In this document: positions 8,468 through 15,700 of the stretch, in pieces
Position numbering within the stretch: position 1 is the stretch's first letter
Layout: the number at the start of each line of letters is the position of its first letter
Source of the DNA: an uncultured Eubacterium sp.
GTDB lineage: Bacteria > Bacillota > Clostridia > Oscillospirales > Acutalibacteraceae
Direction: 5' to 3'
Assembly: GCA_910584985.1 (NCBI GenBank)
Contig: CAJUDJ010000025.1
Span: forward strand, 1 to 22,856
DNA length: 22,856 nucleotides
Position numbers and translations under genes: made by a program
The notes under the pieces: generated by a model
What the model saw: the letters and a program-made list of their open reading frames with translations, nothing else
Databases searched by the model: none
Told to the model about the DNA's origin: nothing

Positions 8468-10705
8468 TTATTTTTTTAAAATACGATTCAATTCATTTAC
8501 AAGCGAATCCACCGTATCGCCGGTTGCCATACTAAAACCAACAAGAGCCCTCAATGGAGCATTTGCAATCATTTCCTGAATTGCTTTCTGTGCCTGCGGA
8601 CTTGTATTTTCGCTGAGCATAGCCCCTGACTTACCGCCTGTTATTTTGCGTATAGCTGCCTTTGTAACCGGATTACTTAAAAGCCTGCCCAAGGTAGTAT
8701 CCCTTGTTACTATAAACGGTATTTCTTTATCGGCGCACACATTTACAGTTTTGCAGCAGCATAAATCCCTGCTGCTTTTAGCTGCATAAATTTCAAATTC
8801 ACCACCACAGCAATACCAATCACTTAACTCTGTGTTATACTGCTGAAAGGCTCTGTAATCCAGCTCAACCATAACTGTTTTGCTTTCACCCGGCTCTAAA
8901 TAAACCTTTTTGAACCCTTTCAGCACCGGTGCTGTTTTCACATTATTTTTACTGTGCACATAAAACTGAACGGCTTCCTTGCCAGCCCTTTTGCCGATAT
9001 TCTTCACGGTAACATTGGCACAAAGGCTTGCACCGGCTTCAACCGTTTCGGATGAAAGCCTGAAATCATTGTACTCAAAATCCGTATATGACAACCCATA
9101 TCCGAATGGAAATAAAACGGGTATTTTTTTTGCATTATAATAACGATATCCCACAAATTCTTTTTCACTGTAATAAGACTTATCTTCATCCGTACAATAA
9201 GTCAAATATGTAGGAGTATCCTCCTCCCTGAACGGAAAGGTTTCAGGCAGCTTTCCGCAGGGATTGGCATCTCCGTAAAGCAAAGCATCTGTCGCTTCAC
9301 CTGCTCCCTCTCCTGCCAGATACATACACAGCACTGCATTAACCTTATCTATCCACGGCATTTCCACCGGGCTTCCGATATGAAGCACAACAACCGTGTT
9401 CGGCTGAACAGATGCAATTTTTAAAATGGCACGATTCTGCTCTTCGGGAAGCCGCATATGCTCTCTGTCATACCCTTCACTTTCGTATAAATCAGGCAAT
9501 CCTGCAAACACAACCACAGCATCTGCAAGGCTTATGCTTTTCAGCTGAGCCTCTGTCAACTCCGATTCCCCGTCAAAAAGCGGAATATAGGTTATATTCT
9601 GCTTGTTTTTTGCTTGGCTGACAGCATCTGTTACTTTATAAGCATTAATATGTGATGAACCGCCTCCCTGATATCTCGGTGCTTTTGCAAATGCACCTAT
9701 GTATGCAATCTGCTGCTTTCTATTCAGCGGAAGTGCACCGTTATTTTTAAGAAGCACTGCACACTCGCATGCTGTTTTAACAGCTGTTTTATGCTGTTCC
9801 TCCAAGCTGTATTCGCCGACAGCCACATCTGAATCTGCATATCTGAATATGATATTCAAAATTCGTTCAACCGCCCTATCAAGCACGGCTTCATTCAAAA
9901 TGCCGCTTTTAACTGCATGTATTATGTTCCTGTCGCCGTCTCCGTTTGAATAAGGCATCTCCAGATCAAGACCCGCGCTTAATGCGGAAACACGCCTGTC
10001 AACAGCGCCCCAGTCAGACATTACAAAGCCCTCAAAGCCCCATTCATTTCTTAAAACATCGGTAAGCAGCCACGGATTTTCAGAAGCAAGCACACCGTTT
10101 ATTTTATTGTAAGAACACATCATCGTCCACGGTTTTGCTTCCTTAACAGCTATTTCAAAACCAGAAAGATATATTTCGCGCAATGTTTTGTCATCTGCTT
10201 CCGATGAATTGGTTGAGCGTCTGAACTCCTGATTGTTTGCGGCAAAGTGCTTCGGAGCCGTACCTACATCCCATTTCTGAATCCCTTTAATCTGTGCTGC
10301 CGCAAGTTTTCCGCTCAAAAACGGGTCCTCGCTGAAATATTCAAAATTTCTGCCGCAAAGCGGACTTCGCTTAATATTCATTGCCGGTCCTAACAACACG
10401 GCAATATTCTCAGCCCTGCAAGCTTCTCCAAGACTGCTGCCCATATTTTCCAGTAACACTTCATCAAAACTTGCCGCTGTTGCACAGGCTGCCGGAAAAC
10501 ACACGGATTTAACAGAATCGTATAAGCCTAAATGATCACTTTCCGCACCCTGCTTACGCAATCCGTGAGGACCGTCCGAAACAGCAACCTCCGGGATTCC
10601 AAGCTGAGCTATACTCTTCAGCCGCCAGGTATCCTTTCCCGAGCATAGTCCTGCCTTTTCTTCTAAAGTCATTTTACTGATAAGCCTTTTTATCTTTTCT
10701 ATCAT
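8468..10705 (-). CDS. GH3 beta-glycosidase
   Basis: The 745-aa protein has no signal peptide and is therefore predicted to be cytoplasmic. It shows the full GH3 layout: an N-terminal barrel with VSDGPHGLR, CGRNFEYFSEDP and KHFAANNQE, the nucleophile D231 in MSDWGAV, then the alpha/beta sandwich domain and a C-terminal fibronectin-III-like domain (about 560-640), plus an extra C-terminal extension of about 80 residues. GH3 includes beta-glucosidases, beta-xylosidases and beta-N-acetylhexosaminidases; the KHFAANNQE type points to the glucosidase/xylosidase group. I chose ATG 10705 because GGGGAG lies about 6 nt upstream; an in-frame upstream start at 10753 has no such site. It is the first gene of the operon, divergent from the AraC regulator. 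Confidence 0.9.
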   Translation of the reverse strand: MIEKIKRLISKMTLEEKAGLCSGKDTWRLKSIAQLGIPEVAVSDGPHGLRKQGAESDHLGLYDSVKSVCFPAACATAASFDEVLLENMGSSLGEACRAENIAVLLGPAMNIKRSPLCGRNFEYFSEDPFLSGKLAAAQIKGIQKWDVGTAPKHFAANNQEFRRSTNSSEADDKTLREIYLSGFEIAVKEAKPWTMMCSYNKINGVLASENPWLLTDVLRNEWGFEGFVMSDWGAVDRRVSALSAGLDLEMPYSNGDGDRNIIHAVKSGILNEAVLDRAVERILNIIFRYADSDVAVGEYSLEEQHKTAVKTACECAVLLKNNGALPLNRKQQIAYIGAFAKAPRYQGGGSSHINAYKVTDAVSQAKNKQNITYIPLFDGESELTEAQLKSISLADAVVVFAGLPDLYESEGYDREHMRLPEEQNRAILKIASVQPNTVVVLHIGSPVEMPWIDKVNAVLCMYLAGEGAGEATDALLYGDANPCGKLPETFPFREEDTPTYLTYCTDEDKSYYSEKEFVGYRYYNAKKIPVLFPFGYGLSYTDFEYNDFRLSSETVEAGASLCANVTVKNIGKRAGKEAVQFYVHSKNNVKTAPVLKGFKKVYLEPGESKTVMVELDYRAFQQYNTELSDWYCCGGEFEIYAAKSSRDLCCCKTVNVCADKEIPFIVTRDTTLGRLLSNPVTKAAIRKITGGKSGAMLSENTSPQAQKAIQEMIANAPLRALVGFSMATGDTVDSLVNELNRILKK

Positions 10706-10870
10706 TACAACTCCCCTTTTTTCTTCCGTAAAAAAATCATAGCATATAGTCAAATAAAAATAAATGGCATATTTTTCGTAAAATTATCGGTATTTCTTTT
10801 TATTTTCTGTTTTTTTTGCTATAATAAATAAAAAACCCCCTAAAAAATTTCAAGGGAGCATAAAAATATT
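10706..10870. promoter_or_regulatory. Divergent control region between GH3 operon and araC-type gene
   Basis: This 165-bp AT-rich region must hold both promoters. On the plus strand a perfect TATAAT (10820-10825) precedes the regulator but lacks a good -35. On the minus strand, TATGAT-like and TTGACT-like hexamers upstream of GH3 are not properly spaced, which fits an activator-dependent promoter. The regulator's site AAGGGAG (10852-10858) is an unusually long 12 nt from its ATG and lies near a CCCCCT run that could partly pair with it. I see no clean operator repeat. Confidence 0.5.
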
Positions 10871-11980
10871 ATGAAAATAGATGAAACCTACACCAAAATT
10901 ATTAAACTGGATGATGAAGAAAAAATAGGCTATGCCTACTTTCGCCATACAAATAAATATTTAAATTATATTGATTTAACATATCTTATGATGCAGAAAA
11001 ACCCATATGATTTTTCCGTTTTAAATACAACAGCAGCAAAAGATTATATAAATTCAAAAACCAATAAAATCAAATCCGATTTTTCGGGTATATTGCAGGA
11101 ACAGCTTTTCATTCCAGCAGGCACCAACTCTGAAATCCAGCATTTGCCGAGATATATAGATATATTTGCTCACCGCCACAATTTTTTTGAAATTGTGTGC
11201 ACAACGAAAGGGCGCTGTCTGCATAAAGTAGAAAACAAGGAAGTTATTATGACACAAGGAGATATAACCATTATTCCTCCTAATGTAATGCATTATCTGC
11301 GTGCGGAACCCGATTGTGTTACCCTGACCATAAAAATCAGAAAATCTACCTTTGACAGTGTGTTTTCCGCACTGATACGCAGCGGAAGTACACTTTCCGC
11401 CTATTTCACACAAACACTGTATTCAAAGCATTACAGGAATTCGCTTACCTTTCATTGCGGGCAGGATGCTTTCCTGCCGGAGCTCTTGCTGTATATGTTT
11501 TCACAGCAAACAGAAAAAAAGCGGCATTACAATCATGTGCTGGATGGTTTGCTTGCAACATTTTTCCCTTACCTTGTGCAGAATTTTGAAAATACCATTG
11601 AGCTTGCCAGCGGAGACAATGTGCAGAACGAACGCATGATGGAAATTGAAAGCTATATGCGTCAAAATTACCGAACTGCAACACTCAAAAGCACAGCACA
11701 GCATTTCTATTTAACGCCTTCATACCTCAGCACAACAATAAAAAAGCAAACCGGATACACCTTTTCAAACATCATACAGCGCATGAAAATGGAGCAAGCT
11801 GCTCACCTTCTTGTGGATACCTCAATGAAGGTAGAGCAGATTTGTGAAAATGTAGGATATCAGGACAGCACACAATTTATCCGCACTTTCAAAAAATATT
11901 ATGGCATCACTCCGCACCGTTACAGAAAAGAAACCGTTACCGGCAAACAGCAAACTTCACAGCCACTGCCGGCAGAATGA
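10871..11980 (+). CDS. AraC/XylS-family transcriptional regulator
   Basis: The 369-aa regulator has a cupin-like sensing domain in its N-terminal half (HRHNFFEIVCTTKG around 98-111, then GDITIIPPNVMHY). Its C-terminal AraC DNA-binding domain has two helix-turn-helix units at about residues 250-350: LKSTAQHFYLTPSYLSTTIKKQTG, then VEQICENVGYQD with the FIRTFKKYYGITPHRYR signature. It is transcribed away from the glycosidase operon, the usual arrangement for a sugar-responsive activator, so control of the GH3-to-SGNH operon is inferred. The extra N-terminal stretch of about 70 residues is unassigned. The gene converges on the broken catalase gene, and I see no clear terminator between them. Confidence 0.9.
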   Translation: MKIDETYTKIIKLDDEEKIGYAYFRHTNKYLNYIDLTYLMMQKNPYDFSVLNTTAAKDYINSKTNKIKSDFSGILQEQLFIPAGTNSEIQHLPRYIDIFAHRHNFFEIVCTTKGRCLHKVENKEVIMTQGDITIIPPNVMHYLRAEPDCVTLTIKIRKSTFDSVFSALIRSGSTLSAYFTQTLYSKHYRNSLTFHCGQDAFLPELLLYMFSQQTEKKRHYNHVLDGLLATFFPYLVQNFENTIELASGDNVQNERMMEIESYMRQNYRTATLKSTAQHFYLTPSYLSTTIKKQTGYTFSNIIQRMKMEQAAHLLVDTSMKVEQICENVGYQDSTQFIRTFKKYYGITPHRYRKETVTGKQQTSQPLPAE

Positions 11981-12003
11981 CCTCCTGCAAGGATTCATAC
12001 AAA

Positions 12004-12667
12004 TCAATTAAAAGACACCGGCTCAACATCTGTTTTAGAAAATGGATTATTATCAGGTGATGGCTCGGACATACTGAAGTACATTTTTGCGGCTTTTGTT
12101 GTTCCGAAATCACGGTTCGAACCGCTGTTCTGCACCTTATTAAATGCTTCCCTGAACATCGCATTATGTGCCTCTTCACGGTTCAGAAGAAAATCAATCG
12201 TTTCCTTAACCTTTTTGTCGTTAATCTGTCTGTAAAGATATTCGTACACAACCTTTGCCCTCTGCTCAGATGCAATGTTGGATAGCAAATCAGCGCATAA
12301 ATCACCTGTTACGGTTACATAGTCCCCTGTCCAGGAATATCCCGATGCATTGATAAGTCCGGGATTTAGTCCTAAAAGAACATGAGATTCAATTTCGCCT
12401 GCCGGAACAGTCTGAGAATCAACATCATGACCGTTAAGAAGATTGATTGTCTGTGCCACCATTTCCATATGACCGAGTTCTTCGTCAGCAATATCCAAAA
12501 ACAAGTCCTTAATTTCCGGATCCTTAATACGAAAGCTTTGCGACATATACAGCGGCCTTCAGTTCACCGTTTGCACCGCCAAGCTGTTCCTGAAGCAGAG
12601 CGGCATACTGTGGATTGGGCTTTTCAACCTCTACGGGATGGAATAATTGTTTTTCGTGCTTAAACAT
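12004..12667 (-). pseudogene. Manganese catalase (CotJC-like), frameshifted
   Basis: Two frames together make one manganese (non-haem) catalase. The N-terminal part starts at ATG 12667 (MFKHEKQLFHPVEVEKPNP) and carries the LLQEQLGGANGELKAA stretch, including a metal-ligand glutamate. It then runs into a stop (VAKLSY then TAA). The homology resumes in another frame at MSQSFRIKDPEIKD (from 12546) with the ligand motif ADEELGHME and a later EEAH motif. The two frames are offset by one base, and restoring about 5 bases near 12550 would rejoin them as ...AAMQYMSQS. The protein detoxifies hydrogen peroxide in intact form. From the single ATG at 12546 only a truncated product lacking part of the metal site could be made. 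A sequencing error is the alternative. Confidence 0.75.
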
Positions 12668-12694
12668 AAAACAGAAACCTCACTTTCTGTTTTA
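12667..12694 (-). promoter_or_regulatory. Perfect hairpin enclosing the catalase ribosome binding site
   Basis: An 11-bp perfect inverted repeat (TAAAACAGAAA / TTTCTGTTTTA) leaves a 6-nt loop, GTGAGG on the coding strand. That loop is the apparent ribosome binding site, and the downstream arm reaches the first base of the ATG. Such a structure could gate translation or serve as a dyad operator over the start site. With the gene broken, it may be a relic. Confidence 0.55.
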
Positions 12695-12762
12695 TCTTTT
12701 GCAAATTTTGGCTTTATATACATCATATAACCTGAATTTTTCGGTGTCGGAAACACATAGCA

Positions 12763-12822
12763 CGGTGCAACCGAATTTACTCTTATACCCCTGCTTACAA
12801 GTGCTGTGAAAGAGATTGAATC
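12763..12822 (-). pseudogene. Short-chain dehydrogenase/reductase (SDR) fragment
   Basis: One minus-strand frame contains ISFTALVSRGIRVNSVAP, the very characteristic SDR segment just after the catalytic YxxxK (usual form: ...SLVSRGIRVNSVAPG). Nothing SDR-like remains on either side in any frame that I can see, and the piece itself seems to lack about five residues between SFT and LVSRG. It is a gene remnant. SDR stress proteins often neighbour manganese catalases in Clostridia, so both are probably relics of one stress cluster. Confidence 0.6.
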
Positions 12823-12929
12823 AGTGCCATAATTACATCTTTTATTACAATGTTTCGTGAGATTATTTAACATAAAAGTATTGATTTTTGAAAAAAGTTT
12901 AAAGCGAATAATATGTCGAGCAAAAATTC

Positions 12930-12958
12930 TTGACACACAAAATAAACTTTGCTAAACT
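12930..12958 (+). promoter_or_regulatory. Promoter, TTGACA-17-TAAACT
   Basis: A perfect -35 TTGACA (12930-12935) and a -10-like TAAACT (12953-12958) are separated by 17 bp. It points toward the HTH gene, with a leader of more than 260 nt. Confidence 0.55.
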
Positions 12959-12966
12959 AAATATTG

Positions 12967-12994
12967 TTGACAGAGTATGCTAACTTTATACATT
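12967..12994 (+). promoter_or_regulatory. Second tandem promoter, TTGACA-16-TACATT
   Basis: A second perfect TTGACA (12967-12972) is followed at 16 bp by TACATT (12989-12994). The pair of closely spaced promoters resembles stable-RNA promoter arrangements, which fits the rRNA-spacer-like motif just downstream. Confidence 0.4.
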
Positions 12995-13224
12995 GAAAAC
13001 TGAATAAGGGCAACTTTTTAAGTTACTGCTATCACTGATTAAAATTATTTACTACATGAGATCAGGAGCAGGGTTAAGCAAGAAAGCATTAAATTGTTTG
13101 TGAAAGCTTTTAATCCTCAAAGCCTAATAAATCAGAATGGATAGAGTCAAATTTTTTACATATTTTATTCGCCCATGGTGTTATCAAAACAGTTTGAAAA
13201 ATAACTGTATGCACTAAGGGTGGA

Positions 13225-13557
13225 TTGTATGTAAAAGGTTTGGCTCTTTTTTGTTTTCTAAATTTCAGGATTGGAGGTGATAGCATTAACGGAAATTATT
13301 TCACATTACCAAATAAAATATTTGAAGAAGGTCTTACACCGAATGAATTTGTTGTGTACAGTTTCTTAGTTAAGTCAAAGAACAAGAGAAATCAAAGCTA
13401 TTGGTCAGTGCCAAACATTGCTCACTACTGTGGTATCTGCGAGAACTCTTGCCGCAAGGCAATAAAAAGTCTGACAGACAAAGGATATGTTGATGTAACA
13501 AAAAGATATCTTGACAATGCACAGCAAAGTAATATCTATACCGTCCGCAAAATTTGA
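13225..13557 (+). CDS. Helix-turn-helix protein of integrative-element type
   Basis: The protein is a small winged-HTH DNA-binding protein of the kind carried by clostridial integrative elements (typical start NYFTLPNxIF). Visible features are NYFTLPNKIFEEGLTPNEFVVYSFL, then a HTH at SVPNIAHYCGICENSCRKAIKSLTDKGYV and a short beta wing ending IYTVRKI. The family start aligns with codon ATT at 13285, which has an ideal GGAGG (13273-13277) 7 nt upstream. ATG 13225 also has a fair GGTGG site but adds 20 residues that look non-coding. So either ATT initiates, or a lost ATG forces use of the upstream start. The likely role is regulation of, or initiation for, element replication or transfer. The protein may be C-terminally shortened. 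Confidence 0.65.
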   Translation: MYVKGLALFCFLNFRIGGDSINGNYFTLPNKIFEEGLTPNEFVVYSFLVKSKNKRNQSYWSVPNIAHYCGICENSCRKAIKSLTDKGYVDVTKRYLDNAQQSNIYTVRKI

Positions 13558-13731
13558 ACCACCCCCGGTTCATAAAATGATGACGAACAATATAAGAACC
13601 TGACTTCGTCAGAACCTTGTTACTCGCAAACTCGTAATAAAAACCTCATGACAAAATAAAAAACACCTTGTCACAAAACTGTCGGCAGAATTTGGAGATT
13701 TTTGATTTCGGGAAAGTCACTAACCGAAATC
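13556..13731. repeat. Cluster of inverted repeats, possible oriT remnant
   Basis: Three inverted repeats are packed just after the HTH gene: GAACC-6-GGTTC (13556-13571), CTGAC-3-GTCAG (13600-13612) and GATTTCGG-12-CCGAAATC (13704-13731). None is followed by a T run, so terminators are unlikely. Small dyads next to a HTH gene in an integrated element are typical of transfer or replication origins. No relaxase gene is present, so this would be a relic or a site used in trans. The assignment is inference. Confidence 0.35.
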
Positions 13732-13789
13732 ACATTCAAAAGCAAATATGAGCCGTTTGTGGCGGCAAATATTAAGGCATATTTACTTA

Positions 13790-13818
13790 TTGACTTGTCT
13801 TAAGTGTTCATCTATTAT
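13790..13818 (+). promoter_or_regulatory. Promoter of the nucleoside phosphorylase-like gene
   Basis: TTGACT (13790-13795), 17-bp spacer, TATTAT (13813-13818), overlapped by a TATAAT at 13816-13821. It lies about 33 bp before the ATG, and AAAGGAAGTG serves as ribosome binding site. Confidence 0.65.
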
Positions 13819-13850
13819 AATCATAATATAAAAGTAAAGGAAGTGAAAAA

Positions 13851-14678
13851 ATGAATTATCATGATTTGACAGATAGTATCAAATCTTATGGGGTTATCGA
13901 CGAACAGATATGTTATAATATTTTAGGAGTAAATTCTGATCTAATTCACAAAAATGTTATAATTGCACCTTCTTGGGAAATAAGTTCACTAATTAATCCA
14001 AGTGATAATGAACCTATTAACAGAACTAATACTTTATTCTCGTCATATAAATTATGGAATGTAAATAGGCAAGGATTAAAATTTACATATATAAAAACAG
14101 GATTTGGGGCTCCATTACTAATGGATGCTATATTGGCATTAGGCAATACTAATTGTCAAAACATAATTTTTATTGGTTCCGCAGGAGCATTAGATAAAAA
14201 AATAAAAGTAGGCGATATTATTATTCCTAAACTATCATTTAGTGGTGATGGTGCCAGTAGATATATATCAACGGATTGTTTTAACAAAGATACCTTTTGC
14301 GAGAAAGTGTTACCCGATAAAGACTTATTTAATAAATTAAAAAATGCAACTATAAAAACATGTAATCAAACCAATATTAATTGGCATATGGGAATTAATT
14401 TTAGCATCGACTCAATATTTGCACAATATTTCTACCTAGATAAAATTATAGAATTAGGCTGTAATAGTATTGAAATGGAAACAGCAGCAGCATTTCGAGC
14501 ATCCAGTTTAATAAAAATCCCTATCGCAGCAATATTTAGTGTTTCAGACAATACTATAGACAAAAAATCTTTAATTAATGGTCGAGAACCAAATACTAAA
14601 GAATATAGACGCTTTGTAAAGAATACTATTATTCCAGAGATTGTATTAAACCTTTTCAAAGAAAATGACAACATTTAA
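13851..14678 (+). CDS. Nucleoside phosphorylase/nucleosidase family protein (PNP_UDP_1)
   Basis: This 275-aa protein is of the purine-nucleoside/uridine phosphorylase and MTA/SAH-nucleosidase superfamily, near the usual length. Visible are the TGFGAP phosphate-loop-like turn (83-88), FIGSAGAL (107-114) followed by KVGDIIIP (119-126), a SGDGAS loop, the EMETAA segment (E208-M209-E210, ribose contact) and VSDN (231-234, where the catalytic Asp is expected). It would cleave the N-glycosidic bond of a nucleoside; phosphorolysis versus hydrolysis and the base cannot be told. The coding sequence is strikingly AT-rich compared with the carbohydrate operon and has its own promoter, suggesting separate acquisition. 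A small gene overlaps its end. A metabolic or defence-type role is possible. Confidence 0.8.
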   Translation: MNYHDLTDSIKSYGVIDEQICYNILGVNSDLIHKNVIIAPSWEISSLINPSDNEPINRTNTLFSSYKLWNVNRQGLKFTYIKTGFGAPLLMDAILALGNTNCQNIIFIGSAGALDKKIKVGDIIIPKLSFSGDGASRYISTDCFNKDTFCEKVLPDKDLFNKLKNATIKTCNQTNINWHMGINFSIDSIFAQYFYLDKIIELGCNSIEMETAAAFRASSLIKIPIAAIFSVSDNTIDKKSLINGREPNTKEYRRFVKNTIIPEIVLNLFKENDNI

Positions 14679-14931
14679 AAAAGAATACTATATTATGAAT
14701 ACAAAATACAATAATTTAAAAAAACTTATATCAAAATCCCACTATCAATATATATTTTTCAATGTGTTTTATACAGTTATTAAATTTCCTTTCAGTAATA
14801 TTGATCAAATTTATTATTTAATGGAAAAATCCTATAATAAAGAAATAACCACAAATGTAACATTTATGAATTTAAGAAAAGAAAATATTTTTGATTATAT
14901 AACTAATTACATAAATAATATACCCACATAA
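14665..14931 (+). CDS. Small hypothetical protein overlapping the phosphorylase gene
   Basis: The 88-aa frame starts 14 bp inside the end of the phosphorylase-like gene; a second in-frame ATG lies at 14695. The product is rich in Asn, Tyr, Ile, Lys and Phe, with an aromatic stretch YQYIFFNVFYTVIKF but no convincing membrane helix. I recognise no family, and the ribosome binding site is weak. The overlap suggests it is co-translated with the upstream gene, and its base composition is equally AT-rich, so they probably arrived together. Confidence 0.45.
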   Translation: MTTFKKEYYIMNTKYNNLKKLISKSHYQYIFFNVFYTVIKFPFSNIDQIYYLMEKSYNKEITTNVTFMNLRKENIFDYITNYINNIPT

Positions 14932-15046
14932 AAATTATTTAAACAATTTTAAACATACGCATACAACTAAATGAACAAATCTGTAAAAAGTAGACAGTAG
15001 AAAACGAGCCCTTTTGATGTAGCATATACATTAGGAGGGTTTTGTT

Positions 15047-15380
15047 ATGCCAAGAAATTACAACCATATAGGAAAATATGTAAAAGAAATAATAGACTTA
15101 AAATCAAAAGAAGTGATATTAAGAGAAATAGAGTTAAACTAGGAAACACATATAAACAAGTGCGCAATTTCATAACAAGATATAATGCAAAACAAAGGAA
15201 AATCGAATCAGGTATTACTTTGAAGCAAAAGGCAAATCACCGAAAGATTATAAAATTACAGAGAAAATGAAAATTAATGAGTTAAAATATATTATAACAC
15301 ATAAAGATACAAAGATAAAAAGATTAGAAATGGAAAATGAATTAATGCAACATTTTCTCTCGGTCACAGAAAGAAAATGA
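15047..15380 (+). pseudogene. IS3-family orfA, multiply frameshifted
   Basis: It starts well (AGGAGGG, then ATG 15047, MPRNYNHIGKYVKEIIDLK) and keeps the HTH start VILREIEL. It then hits TAG after 31 codons. The homology continues in another frame (GNTYKQVRNFITRYN, QRKIESG) and in a third (DTKIKRLEMENELMQHFLS, the leucine-zipper-like end). At least two frame changes separate the parts, so no functional OrfA is made. Confidence 0.75.
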
Positions 15381-15700
15381 AATCAATAATAAAGTACCAA
15401 GTAATATTCAAACATAGAGATAAATATATCATATGTCAGATGTGTAATTTCTTTAAAGTATCACGAAGCGAATATCTAAAACTCAATGATAAACCTGCAA
15501 GAGATTTACCACTTACAGAAAAGATAAGGAAGAGTCAGGAACAAACACCCCAAACTTATGGTTTTTGTAAAATAAAGATAAGTCTTGAAAAACAAGGAAT
15601 ATATAGTAATCAAAAAACGATACTTCAAGTAATGCAAAAATACAATCTTCTGTCAAAGATGCGCAGAAAGAAATACAAATATGTATGGTATCAAAGCTAA
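15377..15700 (+). pseudogene. IS3-family orfB transposase, N-terminal fragment
   Basis: The 107-aa product begins KSIIKYQVIFKHRDKY and contains the HTH_21 region typical of the OrfB N-terminus (VSRSEYLK, TYGFCKIKISLEKQGI, TILQVMQKYNLLSKMRRKK). The rve/DDE integrase core that should follow is missing: the frame ends within a few codons of the point where tyrosine-integrase homology begins. It is inactive as a transposase. Confidence 0.75.

Larger units (their letters stand above)
12823..13224. other. Intergenic stretch with tandem promoters and an rRNA-spacer-like motif
   Basis: About 400 bp without a gene. It holds two promoter-like sites (listed separately) followed by CATTGAAAACTGAATAA at about 12991-13007. 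That sequence resembles the conserved block found in Firmicute 16S-23S spacers and rRNA leaders. About 70-80 bp further on comes GGTTAAGCAAGAAAG (from 13073), similar to the start of 23S rRNA in this group, after which the resemblance ends. It may be a scrap of an rRNA operon spacer; the similarity is from memory and unverified. An AACTTTTTAAGTT palindrome lies near 13012-13024. Confidence 0.3.

Noticed and set aside
12631..12936. A 101-codon minus-strand gene upstream of the catalase
   Set aside because: Only its middle is recognisable (an SDR scrap). Both ends look like random sequence, and it overlaps the catalase start, so it is treated as a remnant, not a gene.
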